The notes: generated by a model not told the origin, from the letters alone. 15,047 nucleotides of DNA from JAVZYK01 sp049699715 (GCA_049699715.1 JBNAVB010000015.1:1-15047), one strand, 5' to 3'; counted from the first letter of the stretch, positions 5,419 to 12,229 are shown. Numbers and translations are program-made.

Positions 5419-7032
5419 TTATTTTTCACCAAATTTTCTTTCAAATTCCTTTTCAAGTTTTAGCATTGCTTTATGTTTTTGTTTCAATTCTTTCGGAATT
5501 GTCCTTTTTTGTTTTTTAAAGTAATCATAAATCGCCTCGCTCAGTGCTTGTTCTCCGAGCAAGGAGCAGTGGTATTTTATTGGGGGCAGCTTGCCTAATT
5601 TTTTTACAATGTCTTTATTTGTTATCTTTAGTGCTTGCTCTATTGTCTTGCCTTTTGCAAGTTCTGTCACAACAGAGCTACAAGCAATTGCTGCAGGACA
5701 GCCCAGAGTTTCGAATTTTATGTCCTTGATAATTTCATCTTTTCCCTTTCCCCCCACTTTAATATAAATATGCATCACATCGCCGCAATTATGAAGGCAA
5801 AACGATTCTGAAGCAAATGAATGAGAATTTTTGATTTCTAAATTATAGACTTCCCCAGAATAAGTTAAGTTTTTAACTTTTGTTATTGGATTATATAGAT
5901 AATTATCATCAAACCAAGAATCAACTGAAGCATAAGACTTTGGTTGGTATTTTATCCCAAGAATCGAGCATATTTTTATTAAAGAATCTTGCTGCCCAAC
6001 ATGTATTCTATAATTTTTCTTATGAAAAACACCATTTTTTATCTTTTCTTTTTCTTCATGTATTGAAGGAACAATTTTCTGTCTTAGTAGTAATAATTTA
6101 AGTTGATGTAATAATCTATATGAAATAGTTGAGTAGCCTGCTCTTGCTCCATTTCTTTTTATATTCACATACCCCTCTCCTTTCCACATTCCTATAATAA
6201 GATGTTTTTGTTTTTGTGGCGGAAGTAACATCATAAATTGAGGAATGCTTTTATTTCTGGCGCCATTTCCAAATAATTTCTTAAAAAATCTTGCTAAAAT
6301 GGCACTATAGATATAAACAACCACCCCCTTTTCTTTACATCTTTCTCTAATCTTCACATCGAGATTAAAAAGATTTTTTGATATTTTTTTGATATCATCT
6401 ACTATATTTTTTTCATTGATATGTAGCGCGAAGGATATGAAATTTCTGCAAGGTCCTTCACTAATCCAGCCTTCTGCTAAAAAATAACCACACAATCTTA
6501 GAAACTCGTCATTTACAGGAATTTCCTTAGGGAGTTCTTTACTTTTAAAATCATATTTTGCTTTTGAGATATCAATTTTAATAAATTTGATGTCTTTAGT
6601 TTCTCTTAAAACGGGATAGAGAACAATATCCCCTTTTTTCAAATCTGCAGCATGATACCACCCAGAAATCAATCTTTTTTTATTTTTAGTTCTAAAGAAT
6701 TTCTGTTTTTTAGGTATTTTAATTGCTAAAACAAGATGCTCGGGAGTTAAAGAAACTTTTCCAAGCTTACTTTTTAAAAAAATGATTTTTCCTTTGTAAT
6801 CGCGTTGAAAAACGCCCAATATTTTGTTATATTTTCCATTATGACTTAATACCTCGTGGTTTTTATTAATCTGATTTATATTTACTAACTCAGCATTTAA
6901 ATGAACTTTTTCTTCTGGCAATAAACAGGTCATGTTTCCAACTTTGCCAATTCCATCTGCCTTAGCAATCTTGCCTACGTTTTTAGGCTTCAGGAAATAT
7001 TTCATGACCTTCTTGTTATAGTTAAATGGCAT
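5419..7032 (-). CDS. iscU: Fe-S cluster scaffold IscU precursor interrupted by an intein
   Basis: One 537-residue frame contains IscU split by an intein. Exteins are residues 1-35 (ending ADGIGKVGNMT) and 416-537 (starting CGDVMHIYIKV). Joined, they give a 157-residue IscU with all three scaffold cysteines: the CGD Cys at the junction, Cys in LGCPAAIA, and Cys in KYHCSLL. The CGD Asp that assists cluster transfer is also present. The protein builds [2Fe-2S]/[4Fe-4S] clusters with sulfur from IscS. A Lys-rich helical tail of about 33 residues extends beyond the usual end. ATG 7032 (MPFNYNKKVMKYF) matches the normal IscU N-terminus; an in-frame ATG at 7083 would add 17 residues unlike the family. 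The start overlaps the end of the preceding small four-Cys gene by 11 nt. Confidence 0.95.
   Translation of the reverse strand: MPFNYNKKVMKYFLKPKNVGKIAKADGIGKVGNMTCLLPEEKVHLNAELVNINQINKNHEVLSHNGKYNKILGVFQRDYKGKIIFLKSKLGKVSLTPEHLVLAIKIPKKQKFFRTKNKKRLISGWYHAADLKKGDIVLYPVLRETKDIKFIKIDISKAKYDFKSKELPKEIPVNDEFLRLCGYFLAEGWISEGPCRNFISFALHINEKNIVDDIKKISKNLFNLDVKIRERCKEKGVVVYIYSAILARFFKKLFGNGARNKSIPQFMMLLPPQKQKHLIIGMWKGEGYVNIKRNGARAGYSTISYRLLHQLKLLLLRQKIVPSIHEEKEKIKNGVFHKKNYRIHVGQQDSLIKICSILGIKYQPKSYASVDSWFDDNYLYNPITKVKNLTYSGEVYNLEIKNSHSFASESFCLHNCGDVMHIYIKVGGKGKDEIIKDIKFETLGCPAAIACSSVVTELAKGKTIEQALKITNKDIVKKLGKLPPIKYHCSLLGEQALSEAIYDYFKKQKRTIPKELKQKHKAMLKLEKEFERKFGEK
5788..6927 (-). mobile_element. Intein with LAGLIDADG homing endonuclease inside IscU
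   Basis: This is a 380-residue in-frame insertion. Intein residue 1 is Cys (codon 6925-6927) and the end is His-Asn (Asn codon 5788-5790), followed by extein Cys+1 (5785-5787). Block B is LTPEH, with the TxxH pattern, about 60 residues in. The endonuclease dodecapeptides are LCGYFLAEGWIS (about intein residues 145-156) and LIIGMWKGEGYV (about 243-254), with the block D-like KSIPQFMMLLP between them. Block F is YSGEVYNLEI-HSFAS and block G is FCLHN. All canonical splicing residues are present, so it should be splicing-competent, and the endonuclease may be active with Glu in both catalytic positions. It is inserted immediately before the first Fe-S ligand cysteine, the most conserved point of the host protein and a typical intein target. 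Confidence 0.95.
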
Positions 7033-7210
7033 TTTGATTATTGTATGCGGGCTTGTACCCCGGACATTTACTCTTTCTGCCATTACAGTTGTAGCATCTA
7101 AAGTATTCTATTGAAAAATTCCTTGAATCATCCTTTCTTTTATTCTTGGGCATATTAGCATAAAGTCTTAGCTCACATGTCGCAATTTCTACAGCCCTTA
7201 CTGGTTTCAT
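7022..7210 (-). CDS. Small four-cysteine protein, paralogue A (beside iscU)
   Basis: This 62-residue basic protein was not recognised as a named family. Cysteines are at 12, 39, 42 and 49. The C-terminal pattern is C-x-N-C-x6-C-x2-Y-K, and the first Cys sits in EI-x2-C-x4-YA. Both patterns recur, with identical spacing, in the small gene directly before iscS (9950-10147), so the two are probably paralogues. Four cysteines suggest Zn2+ or Fe-S binding. It starts 11 bp after the HAD gene and overlaps the start of iscU by 11 nt, implying translational coupling and a role near the scaffold. No signal peptide or membrane helix is seen. Confidence 0.65.
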   Translation of the reverse strand: MKPVRAVEIATCELRLYANMPKNKRKDDSRNFSIEYFRCYNCNGRKSKCPGYKPAYNNQNAI

Positions 7211-7221
7211 CTAGGGGCATT

Positions 7222-7905
7222 TTAATAGTCCTGAATTAAATTTAATATTTTTTTATCTTTGAGATTCTTGAAAATGTAATTTGCTTTTTTTGCTTTCAGC
7301 TGCGCTTTTGTATGGTGGCCTGTCAAAACTGCAATGGTTAAGGCCTTCACTGCTCTGCCAGCTTCAACATCACGAATAGAATCTCCTATCACAATTATTT
7401 TTTCAAATCTTTTTTGTCTTGCAATTTTATGGGCTTTTTTAACCGCAATTTTCATTAACTTGATTCTGTTAGTGGTATGCTCGCCAGTTATCAGAAAACG
7501 AAACTTCTTTAAGAGATTTGCTCTTCCGAGGAGTGCTCTAGTTATTCTTTCAGTATCGCCTGTTAAAACTATTAAAAAATTATTTTTATCTTTGGCTAGT
7601 TTGTTAACAAGGGCATAAGCTCCTGGTAAAATAAAAGGGTTTATATCTTTTGGAAGAATTGAAATGAAAGTTTTGTCATAAAGTTCAAGGGCTTTTGAAA
7701 TTTTTCTTACTCTCTCCATTTTTGGTACTTTCTTTAATATTGCTAGTTCTGTCAGGACTCTCCTTATCGTCTTGCCAGCATAATCAATTTCGTCCATTCT
7801 TGCCCTAATTCCGAAGACTTTTTTGAAAGTGAGTTCTGTTGCTTTGTTATGAAATGGAAATACATCTACAACTGTTTGATCCAAATCAAAAACAATTAGT
7901 TTCAT
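7222..7905 (-). CDS. HAD-superfamily hydrolase (phosphoglycolate phosphatase-like)
   Basis: This 227-residue protein carries all four HAD motifs. Motif I is DLDQT at 7-11 (nucleophile Asp7, acid/base Asp9), motif II is the Thr of LTGDT (115), motif III is a Lys in NRIKLMK (about 149), and motif IV is GDSIRD at 174-179. An alpha-helical cap of about 65 residues lies between motifs I and II, as in subfamily I phosphatases such as Gph. It is a cytosolic phosphatase, and its substrate cannot be predicted. Position in the sulfur/redox run (26 bp after the DUF1858 gene, 11 bp before the small four-Cys gene) does not point clearly to a substrate. It may repair damaged metabolites or simply be co-transcribed. 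Confidence 0.88.
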   Translation of the reverse strand: MKLIVFDLDQTVVDVFPFHNKATELTFKKVFGIRARMDEIDYAGKTIRRVLTELAILKKVPKMERVRKISKALELYDKTFISILPKDINPFILPGAYALVNKLAKDKNNFLIVLTGDTERITRALLGRANLLKKFRFLITGEHTTNRIKLMKIAVKKAHKIARQKRFEKIIVIGDSIRDVEAGRAVKALTIAVLTGHHTKAQLKAKKANYIFKNLKDKKILNLIQDY

Positions 7906-7931
7906 TTTTTCTTGCTGATCTTTTTAATTTT

Positions 7932-8162
7932 TTATTTTTTCTTTTTCACTTTTTTGTTTAAGTCTTCGAGCATCTCATTAACATCAATTCCATGCGCTTT
8001 AGCACCTTGTTCGAGAGTCTCTTGCATAGCCATTGGACAGCCGACACAACTCATGCCCTCTTTGAATAAAACCTCGGCAGTTTCAGGATATTTTTTCAAA
8101 AGCTGTGCGAATGTCATGTCTTTAGTTATTTTTCTTCCTTTTTGCCCTTTTTCTTTTTTCAT
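7932..8162 (-). CDS. DUF1858 / hybrid-cluster-protein-associated redox disulfide domain protein
   Basis: This 76-residue protein has a basic N-terminus and then the DUF1858-type domain (TIGR03980-like). The key segment is GMSCVGCPMAMQETLEQGAKAHGID, with CxxC at 39 and 42 and the conserved PMA-ETLE helix after it. Family members are small redox-active disulfide proteins, sometimes next to hybrid cluster protein. The Lys-rich tail (KKVKKKK) ends the protein. Its ATG overlaps the stop of the diadenylate cyclase gene by 4 nt (8159-8162), so translation is probably coupled. In this operon it may act as a thiol carrier or a cluster-binding accessory. Confidence 0.88.
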   Translation of the reverse strand: MKKEKGQKGRKITKDMTFAQLLKKYPETAEVLFKEGMSCVGCPMAMQETLEQGAKAHGIDVNEMLEDLNKKVKKKK

Positions 8163-8797
8163 TTCTCTAATTTTTTCTCTTTAATTTTCTTTAGAAGCAT
8201 TTTCAAAGCATAATAACTGCCTCCGAAAATCAATACGCCCGGAATTAGGGTAATGCCAATTGCCGGAGCTAAGGCAATTGCACCAATTGTTCCCAAAAAC
8301 CCCGCACCAATACTCTCTAAAATATTTGCAATTTTTGGGATATCCTTTTCTATGTTCTTTTGCAAGGCATCTATTTGCATAATGAACTTGCCATTTCTAA
8401 AAACTTTCACCTTATGCTCTTCTTCAGAACAGAGAATTACAAGATTACCATTTTTAGAAGCTGTCAAAGCAGCGGCATGCCTTGTTCCAAATCCCATAAA
8501 AGGTTTTGTCTTTTTAATCATGGCCCCATAATTTACAATAAAACCCTCTGTGTCTATTATTACTGCTCCATCTATTGTTCCTATTGCTTGTAAGGTCTTT
8601 TCTGTGCCGGGCGTTAGAATATTGAACGGCTTGATTTCCTGTTTTATTAATAAAGAGTATCCCGGCTTCTTGCCTTTGACTATAACAAACAAAGCCCCTT
8701 CTCCTTTTTTCGCGATATTTATTGCTATCTTCAGAATTTTTTCTTCTATTTCCTTTAATTTTTTATCTTTTCTTTTTTTCCTTTTCTTTTTTACCAT
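8159..8797 (-). CDS. dacZ: Diadenylate cyclase (DisA_N / DacZ-like), c-di-AMP synthase
   Basis: This 212-residue protein has a very basic N-terminus (residues 1-14), then a DAC domain that condenses two ATP into cyclic di-AMP. The signature motifs are DGA at 76-78 (in GTIDGAVIID) and GTRH at 104-107 (in GFGTRHAAAL), followed by a CSEE-type strand. The C-terminal region (about 163-200) holds two Gly/Ala/Ile-rich hydrophobic segments, suggesting membrane attachment, unlike the C-terminal arrangement of DisA. c-di-AMP controls osmotic and ion balance in archaea. The start overlaps the iscS end by 7 nt and the stop overlaps the next ATG by 4 nt, so it is embedded in the Fe-S operon. The gene symbol is assigned by motif and archaeal context. 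Confidence 0.85.
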   Translation of the reverse strand: MVKKKRKKRKDKKLKEIEEKILKIAINIAKKGEGALFVIVKGKKPGYSLLIKQEIKPFNILTPGTEKTLQAIGTIDGAVIIDTEGFIVNYGAMIKKTKPFMGFGTRHAAALTASKNGNLVILCSEEEHKVKVFRNGKFIMQIDALQKNIEKDIPKIANILESIGAGFLGTIGAIALAPAIGITLIPGVLIFGGSYYALKMLLKKIKEKKLEK

Positions 8798-9948
8798 TTT
8801 CCGAAAGGACTTATCTTGCGTAACGAGTTTATTATGTTTTTTAATTGTTCTATTGTATAGTCAATATCTTTTTCTGTGTTGTCCTTGCCTAAGGTAATTC
8901 TTAATGAGCCGTGGGCTTGCTCTGCTGTCAAACCAATTGCTGTCAGGACATGTGACGGGGCTAAACTTTTGGTTGAGCATGCAGAGCCAGTTGAAACTGC
9001 AATGCCTTTTTCATTCAGCCTTATAAGCAAGGCTTCACCTTCAATTCCCTTGAAAGAAAAATTGCAGTTGTTTGGAAGTCTCTGTGTTGCATGCCCGTTG
9101 AGTTGAGAGTCCCCAATTTTTAATATATTATTTATTAACTTATCTCTTAATTTTGTTTGTCGTTCGGCTTCTGATTTCATAGTTTTCTCGGCAAGTTCAA
9201 TAGCTTTAGCAAAACCAACTATGCCGGGGACATTTTCTGTGCCACTTCTTAGGCCTTGCTCGTGGCCACCGCCATGCTGAACAGGCTCAATTTTAACATC
9301 TGGCTTAATGAACAACAGGCCAACTCCTTTTGGACCATAAAGCTTGTGCGAAGATGCGCTTAACAAATCAATGTTCATTTTTTTAACATCAATCGGAATT
9401 TTGCCGAAGCTCTGAACAGCATCGGTATGGAAGTAAACTTTGTGCTTTTTGCAAATTTTGCCAATTTCTTCTATAGGCTCGATTGTCCCTATCTCGTTGT
9501 TCGCATGCATTATTGAAACAAGAATCGTATCTTTTGTTATGGCCTTTTCAACATCTCTAGGATTAACTAAGCCGTCTTTGTCGACATTCAAGTATGTTAC
9601 TTTGAAACCATTTTTCTCGAGCCATTTGCAAGGCTCTTCAATCGCATGATGTTCTATTTTGCTTGTGATTATATGATTGCCTTTTGCTTTGTTAGCAAAA
9701 GCCACGCCTTTAATCGCTAAATTGTTTGATTCAGTGCCGCCCGAAGTAAAAATTATTTCATTTGGCCTCGCTCCAAGGAACTTGGCCGCAATTTTTCTAG
9801 AGTTCTCGACAGCTTCGCGAGCTTCTACCCCGAATGAATGAAGACTAGAGGCATTGCCAAACTTTTCTGAAAAGTAGGGCTTCATTGCTTCGAGAACTTC
9901 TTCCGCTAAAGGAGTTGTTGCGGCATGGTCTAAATAGATTCGTCTCAT
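8791..9948 (-). CDS. iscS: Cysteine desulfurase IscS
   Basis: This 385-residue class V PLP enzyme converts cysteine to alanine plus enzyme-bound persulfide. Seen: YLDHAATTP at the N-terminus, TSGGTESNN for phosphate binding, EHHA and HTDAVQ for the cofactor ring, the PLP lysine in SASSHK (Lys202), and the catalytic Cys324 in STGSACS on the mobile loop. The length and loop (ACSTKSLAPSHV) fit the IscS/NifS branch rather than SufS. It feeds IscU and probably the PP-loop tRNA enzyme downstream. The start lies 1 bp after the stop of the small four-Cys gene, giving TAA-A-ATG, a strong sign of coupled translation. The 3' end overlaps the diadenylate cyclase gene by 7 nt. Confidence 0.97.
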   Translation of the reverse strand: MRRIYLDHAATTPLAEEVLEAMKPYFSEKFGNASSLHSFGVEAREAVENSRKIAAKFLGARPNEIIFTSGGTESNNLAIKGVAFANKAKGNHIITSKIEHHAIEEPCKWLEKNGFKVTYLNVDKDGLVNPRDVEKAITKDTILVSIMHANNEIGTIEPIEEIGKICKKHKVYFHTDAVQSFGKIPIDVKKMNIDLLSASSHKLYGPKGVGLLFIKPDVKIEPVQHGGGHEQGLRSGTENVPGIVGFAKAIELAEKTMKSEAERQTKLRDKLINNILKIGDSQLNGHATQRLPNNCNFSFKGIEGEALLIRLNEKGIAVSTGSACSTKSLAPSHVLTAIGLTAEQAHGSLRITLGKDNTEKDIDYTIEQLKNIINSLRKISPFGKW

Positions 9949-9949
9949 T

Positions 9950-10147
9950 TTAGGAATTTATAGTTTTATAATATAGGCAATTTTTATCATAAGCATCGCA
10001 ATTTAAACATCTTTGCGTGATGGGACTTTCCTTGCTCCAATAGTTAGTTGCATAAAATTTCCATATGCACTTTTCTATTTCTTTTGTTTCCTTTTCTCCT
10101 ATTTTTTCTATTTTCTTTGTTAGTTCTTTAATTTTATTTTCTATCAT
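9950..10147 (-). CDS. Small four-cysteine protein, paralogue B (beside iscS)
   Basis: This 65-residue protein has a charged helical N-terminus rich in Lys and Glu (about 1-26) and a cysteine domain with Cys27, 47, 50 and 57. The motifs EI-x2-C-x4-YA and C-x-N-C-x6-C-x2-Y-K match the small protein before iscU. The linker between the first and second Cys is 19 residues here against 26 there. The family was not recognised. A Zn or Fe-S binding role is inferred from the four cysteines. It lies 7 bp after the regulator gene and 1 bp before iscS, so it is translated as part of the Isc operon and may be an accessory for sulfur or iron delivery. Confidence 0.72.
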   Translation of the reverse strand: MIENKIKELTKKIEKIGEKETKEIEKCIWKFYATNYWSKESPITQRCLNCDAYDKNCLYYKTINS

Positions 10148-10154
10148 TCTTTCC

Positions 10155-10502
10155 TTATTTTTTACACTCTTTACAGATTACACAGATATAACGGCTTGAT
10201 TTTATTTTGTTTATTATTTTGTTGATTTCCATGTTGGCGTTCTTACCTTTTTCTATGGATCCCGCAGCTTTTTCTATTTCTTTTGTTGTTTCTTTAGGGA
10301 ATTTAAGCTTTTTGCCTCGTTTTTTATGCTTATATTGCGAAACCGCAGCCCTTGTTATCTTTAATTTTCTTGAAATTTCCGCATCGCTCAATCCTTTCTT
10401 TTCGAGAAGCTCTACGAGGCGCTTTCTTATTGCAGGGATTAGATAGTTTAATTCTATTTTCTGTGTTAAACAACCAAGCCCCGCGAGCATTTTTTGACCC
10501 AT
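10155..10502 (-). CDS. HTH transcriptional regulator with four cysteines (COG2522-like), candidate Fe-S sensor
   Basis: This 115-residue protein has an N-terminal Cys11 and a helix LIPAIRKRLVELLEKKGLSD. A Cro/XRE-type helix-turn-helix follows (about 38-60), with AEISRKLKITRAAVSQYKHKKRG as the recognition region. A linker helix and a C-terminal CVICKEC bring three cysteines (107, 110, 113). The architecture matches archaeal predicted regulators of the COG2522 type. Four cysteines, one N-terminal and three C-terminal, could hold a Zn or Fe-S cluster. As first gene of the sulfur/Fe-S operon, with a GTTAAC repeat beside its TATA box, it is a good candidate for an autoregulating archaeal counterpart of IscR. 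That role is inference. Confidence 0.8.
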   Translation of the reverse strand: MGQKMLAGLGCLTQKIELNYLIPAIRKRLVELLEKKGLSDAEISRKLKITRAAVSQYKHKKRGKKLKFPKETTKEIEKAAGSIEKGKNANMEINKIINKIKSSRYICVICKECKK

Positions 10503-10520
10503 GCTTTCTTAATCCCTAAT

Positions 10521-10535
10521 GTTAACTATGTTAAC
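10521..10535. promoter_or_regulatory. Candidate operator GTTAAC-N3-GTTAAC for the operon regulator
   Basis: Two GTTAAC hexamers, each itself a palindrome, are separated by TAT (GTTAACTATGTTAAC). They lie between the TATA box of the minus-strand operon and its expected start site at about 10514, with the inner edge touching the TATA box. A protein bound here would block initiation. The likely binder is the HTH protein encoded immediately downstream. Confidence 0.55.
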
Positions 10536-10545
10536 TTTTTAAATC
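10535..10545 (-). promoter_or_regulatory. BRE/TATA-like promoter of the sulfur/redox operon
   Basis: On the minus strand GATTTAAAAAG is preceded by the purine-rich CGAAA. It sits about 38 nt before ATG 10502, predicting a short leader of around 12 nt. It is the only clear promoter seen ahead of the 14 minus-strand genes. Confidence 0.55.
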
Positions 10546-10628
10546 TTTCGTCTTTTTTTGCCTTCTACCCTCTATTCTTTTTTACCGATTACCCTTAACC
10601 TTTAATGCAAGTGAACCTTTAACATAAG

Positions 10629-10638
10629 ATTTAAATAG
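10629..10638 (+). promoter_or_regulatory. TATA-like promoter of lemA-htpX
   Basis: ATTTAAATAG is centred about 26 nt before ATG 10660 with no Shine-Dalgarno between, implying a leaderless transcript. It is divergent from the sulfur/redox operon promoter, and about 90 bp separate the two boxes. Confidence 0.55.
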
Positions 10639-10659
10639 TTAAGATTTAGTGAAATTCTG

Positions 10660-11226
10660 ATGGCATTGTTATGGCTTATTATTTTGATTGTAGTCGTTGT
10701 AATTATTTTGCTAATTATTATTGGATTCTATAATCGATTTATCGTTTTTGAGAACAGGATTAGTAATTCTTTAGCACAAATCGATGTGCAGCTTAAGAAG
10801 AGAGCGGATTTGGTGCCTAATCTTATAGAGACTGTCAAGGGTTATGCAAAACATGAAGAGAAGATTATGCATGAAGTTTCTGAAGCAAGGAAAGCGCTTG
10901 TGGGGGCAATGGATTCTAAAGATGTTATTAAAAGTGTTAAAGCTGGAGACGCTTTGCAGGGAGCTTTGATGAGATTGTTTGCTGTTGCAGAGAATTATCC
11001 TAATTTAAGAGCCAATGAGAATTTCTCGCAGCTTCAGCAGGAGCTTGCGGCAATAGAAGATAAGGTAGCATATTCAAGACAGTTCTATAATGATACTGTC
11101 CTCGCATACAACAATGCCTGTAGAACAATTCCTGGTGCATGGTTTGCTTCAGTGTTTGGAAAGAAGGCCGGCAAGTATCTCGAGATTCCTCAAGCTGAAC
11201 GCGAAGCGGTTAAAGTTAAATTTTAA
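10660..11226 (+). CDS. lemA: LemA family membrane protein
   Basis: This 188-residue protein has one N-terminal membrane helix (about 2-22) followed by a long helical domain. The family signature is clear: YNRFIVFENRISNSLAQIDVQLKKRADLVPNLIETVKGYAKHE near residues 24-66, then a second conserved stretch LQQELAAIEDKVAYSRQFYNDTVLAYN, and the tail FPGxxF-like IPGAWFASVFG. LemA proteins are of unclear function, but they are very often encoded next to HtpX-type membrane proteases, as here with a 23-bp gap. They may help membrane protein quality control. The TATA spacing supports ATG 10660. Confidence 0.95.
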   Translation: MALLWLIILIVVVVIILLIIIGFYNRFIVFENRISNSLAQIDVQLKKRADLVPNLIETVKGYAKHEEKIMHEVSEARKALVGAMDSKDVIKSVKAGDALQGALMRLFAVAENYPNLRANENFSQLQQELAAIEDKVAYSRQFYNDTVLAYNNACRTIPGAWFASVFGKKAGKYLEIPQAEREAVKVKF

Positions 11227-11249
11227 TACCTCTTTTTTCTGTTGGTAAT

Positions 11250-12149
11250 ATGACAATGGCTCAGACAAAAGAAAGAGTTTCGTTTCATGATCAGATTTCA
11301 AGAAATAAATGGAAAAGTTTTTTTCTTGTTATAGTTATATTTATTGTTCTGATAGTTCTTGGTTATGTTATAAGTCTTGCTTTTGATCCAGGATATTTTT
11401 TTATTATAATGATTTTCGCAACAATTTTTTCTCTCGGTTATACTTTACTCACTTATTATAATTCTGACAAGATTGCCTTAGCAAGTGTTGGCGCCAGGAA
11501 AGCTGATCCTGTTGAACATAGAATGCTTTATCATGCTGTTGAAAATATGGCTATTGCTTCAGGATTGCCTATGCCAAAAGTTTATGTAATGCCTGGCTCG
11601 CAGATAAATGCCTTTGCAACAGGCAGAAATCCAAAGACTGCCGTAATTTGTGTTACAGAAGGCGCACTGAGAAAGCTGAACAAACAAGAGCTTGAGGGAG
11701 TGATAGGGCACGAAATGGCACATATCGCCAACTATGACATTAGATATATGACAACAGTTGCTGTGGTTGTTGGGGCAATCTCAATTTTCTCTCAAATGTT
11801 TCTAAGAAGTTTATGGTTTGGCTCTCGTGATAGAGAGGGCAGGGGCAATGTTCTATTCCTACTGATTGCAATTATTTTAGCAATTCTCGCTCCGATTGTT
11901 GTTATGCTTGTTCAGTTTTTTATTTCAAGAAAGCGAGAGTTCATGGCAGATGCTGGCTCAGTCCAATTCACTAGATATCCACTTGGACTTATCGGAGCGT
12001 TAAAAAAAATCAAGCATGAGCATGAGCCATTGAAAGTGCCTGATGCTGTCAAGCCTTTGTTTTTCTCTGATACTACAAGGAAGATTTCTGGCTTGTTCCA
12101 GACACACCCTCCAATAGATGAAAGGATAAAAGTGCTGGAAAGAATGTAA
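11250..12149 (+). CDS. htpX: HtpX-type membrane zinc metalloprotease (M48)
   Basis: This 299-residue protein has two N-terminal membrane helices (about 22-43 and 47-67) and a cytosolic protease domain. The zinc motif HEMAH lies in LEGVIGHEMAHIANYD, and the third ligand Glu is in SRKREFMADAGSV. Two more hydrophobic segments (about 167-185 and 200-226) sit between these, as in HtpX. It cleaves misfolded membrane proteins in stress response. The conserved C-terminal THPP-x3-RI motif (QTHPPIDERIKVLE) is present. The start ATGACAATG offers Met1 or Met3. It follows lemA after 23 bp, so the pair is probably one transcript. Confidence 0.95.
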   Translation: MTMAQTKERVSFHDQISRNKWKSFFLVIVIFIVLIVLGYVISLAFDPGYFFIIMIFATIFSLGYTLLTYYNSDKIALASVGARKADPVEHRMLYHAVENMAIASGLPMPKVYVMPGSQINAFATGRNPKTAVICVTEGALRKLNKQELEGVIGHEMAHIANYDIRYMTTVAVVVGAISIFSQMFLRSLWFGSRDREGRGNVLFLLIAIILAILAPIVVMLVQFFISRKREFMADAGSVQFTRYPLGLIGALKKIKHEHEPLKVPDAVKPLFFSDTTRKISGLFQTHPPIDERIKVLERM

Positions 12150-12229
12150 CTTGCTTTTATTCTGAGAACAAAGGAATTAAGGAATGCAATCTCAACAGTC
12201 AGCATGTTTCTTTAAAGTTTCTTAAAACC

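Noticed and set aside
5788..6927. Reading the endonuclease as a free-standing gene or a group I intron product
   Set aside because: It is in one continuous frame with both IscU halves and has complete intein ends (Cys1, TxxH, His-Asn, Cys+1).
7033..7083. Upstream ATG at 7083 for iscU, adding 17 residues
   Set aside because: The added residues are unlike IscU N-termini, while ATG 7032 gives the standard start and length; the added part would also overlap the small four-Cys gene further.
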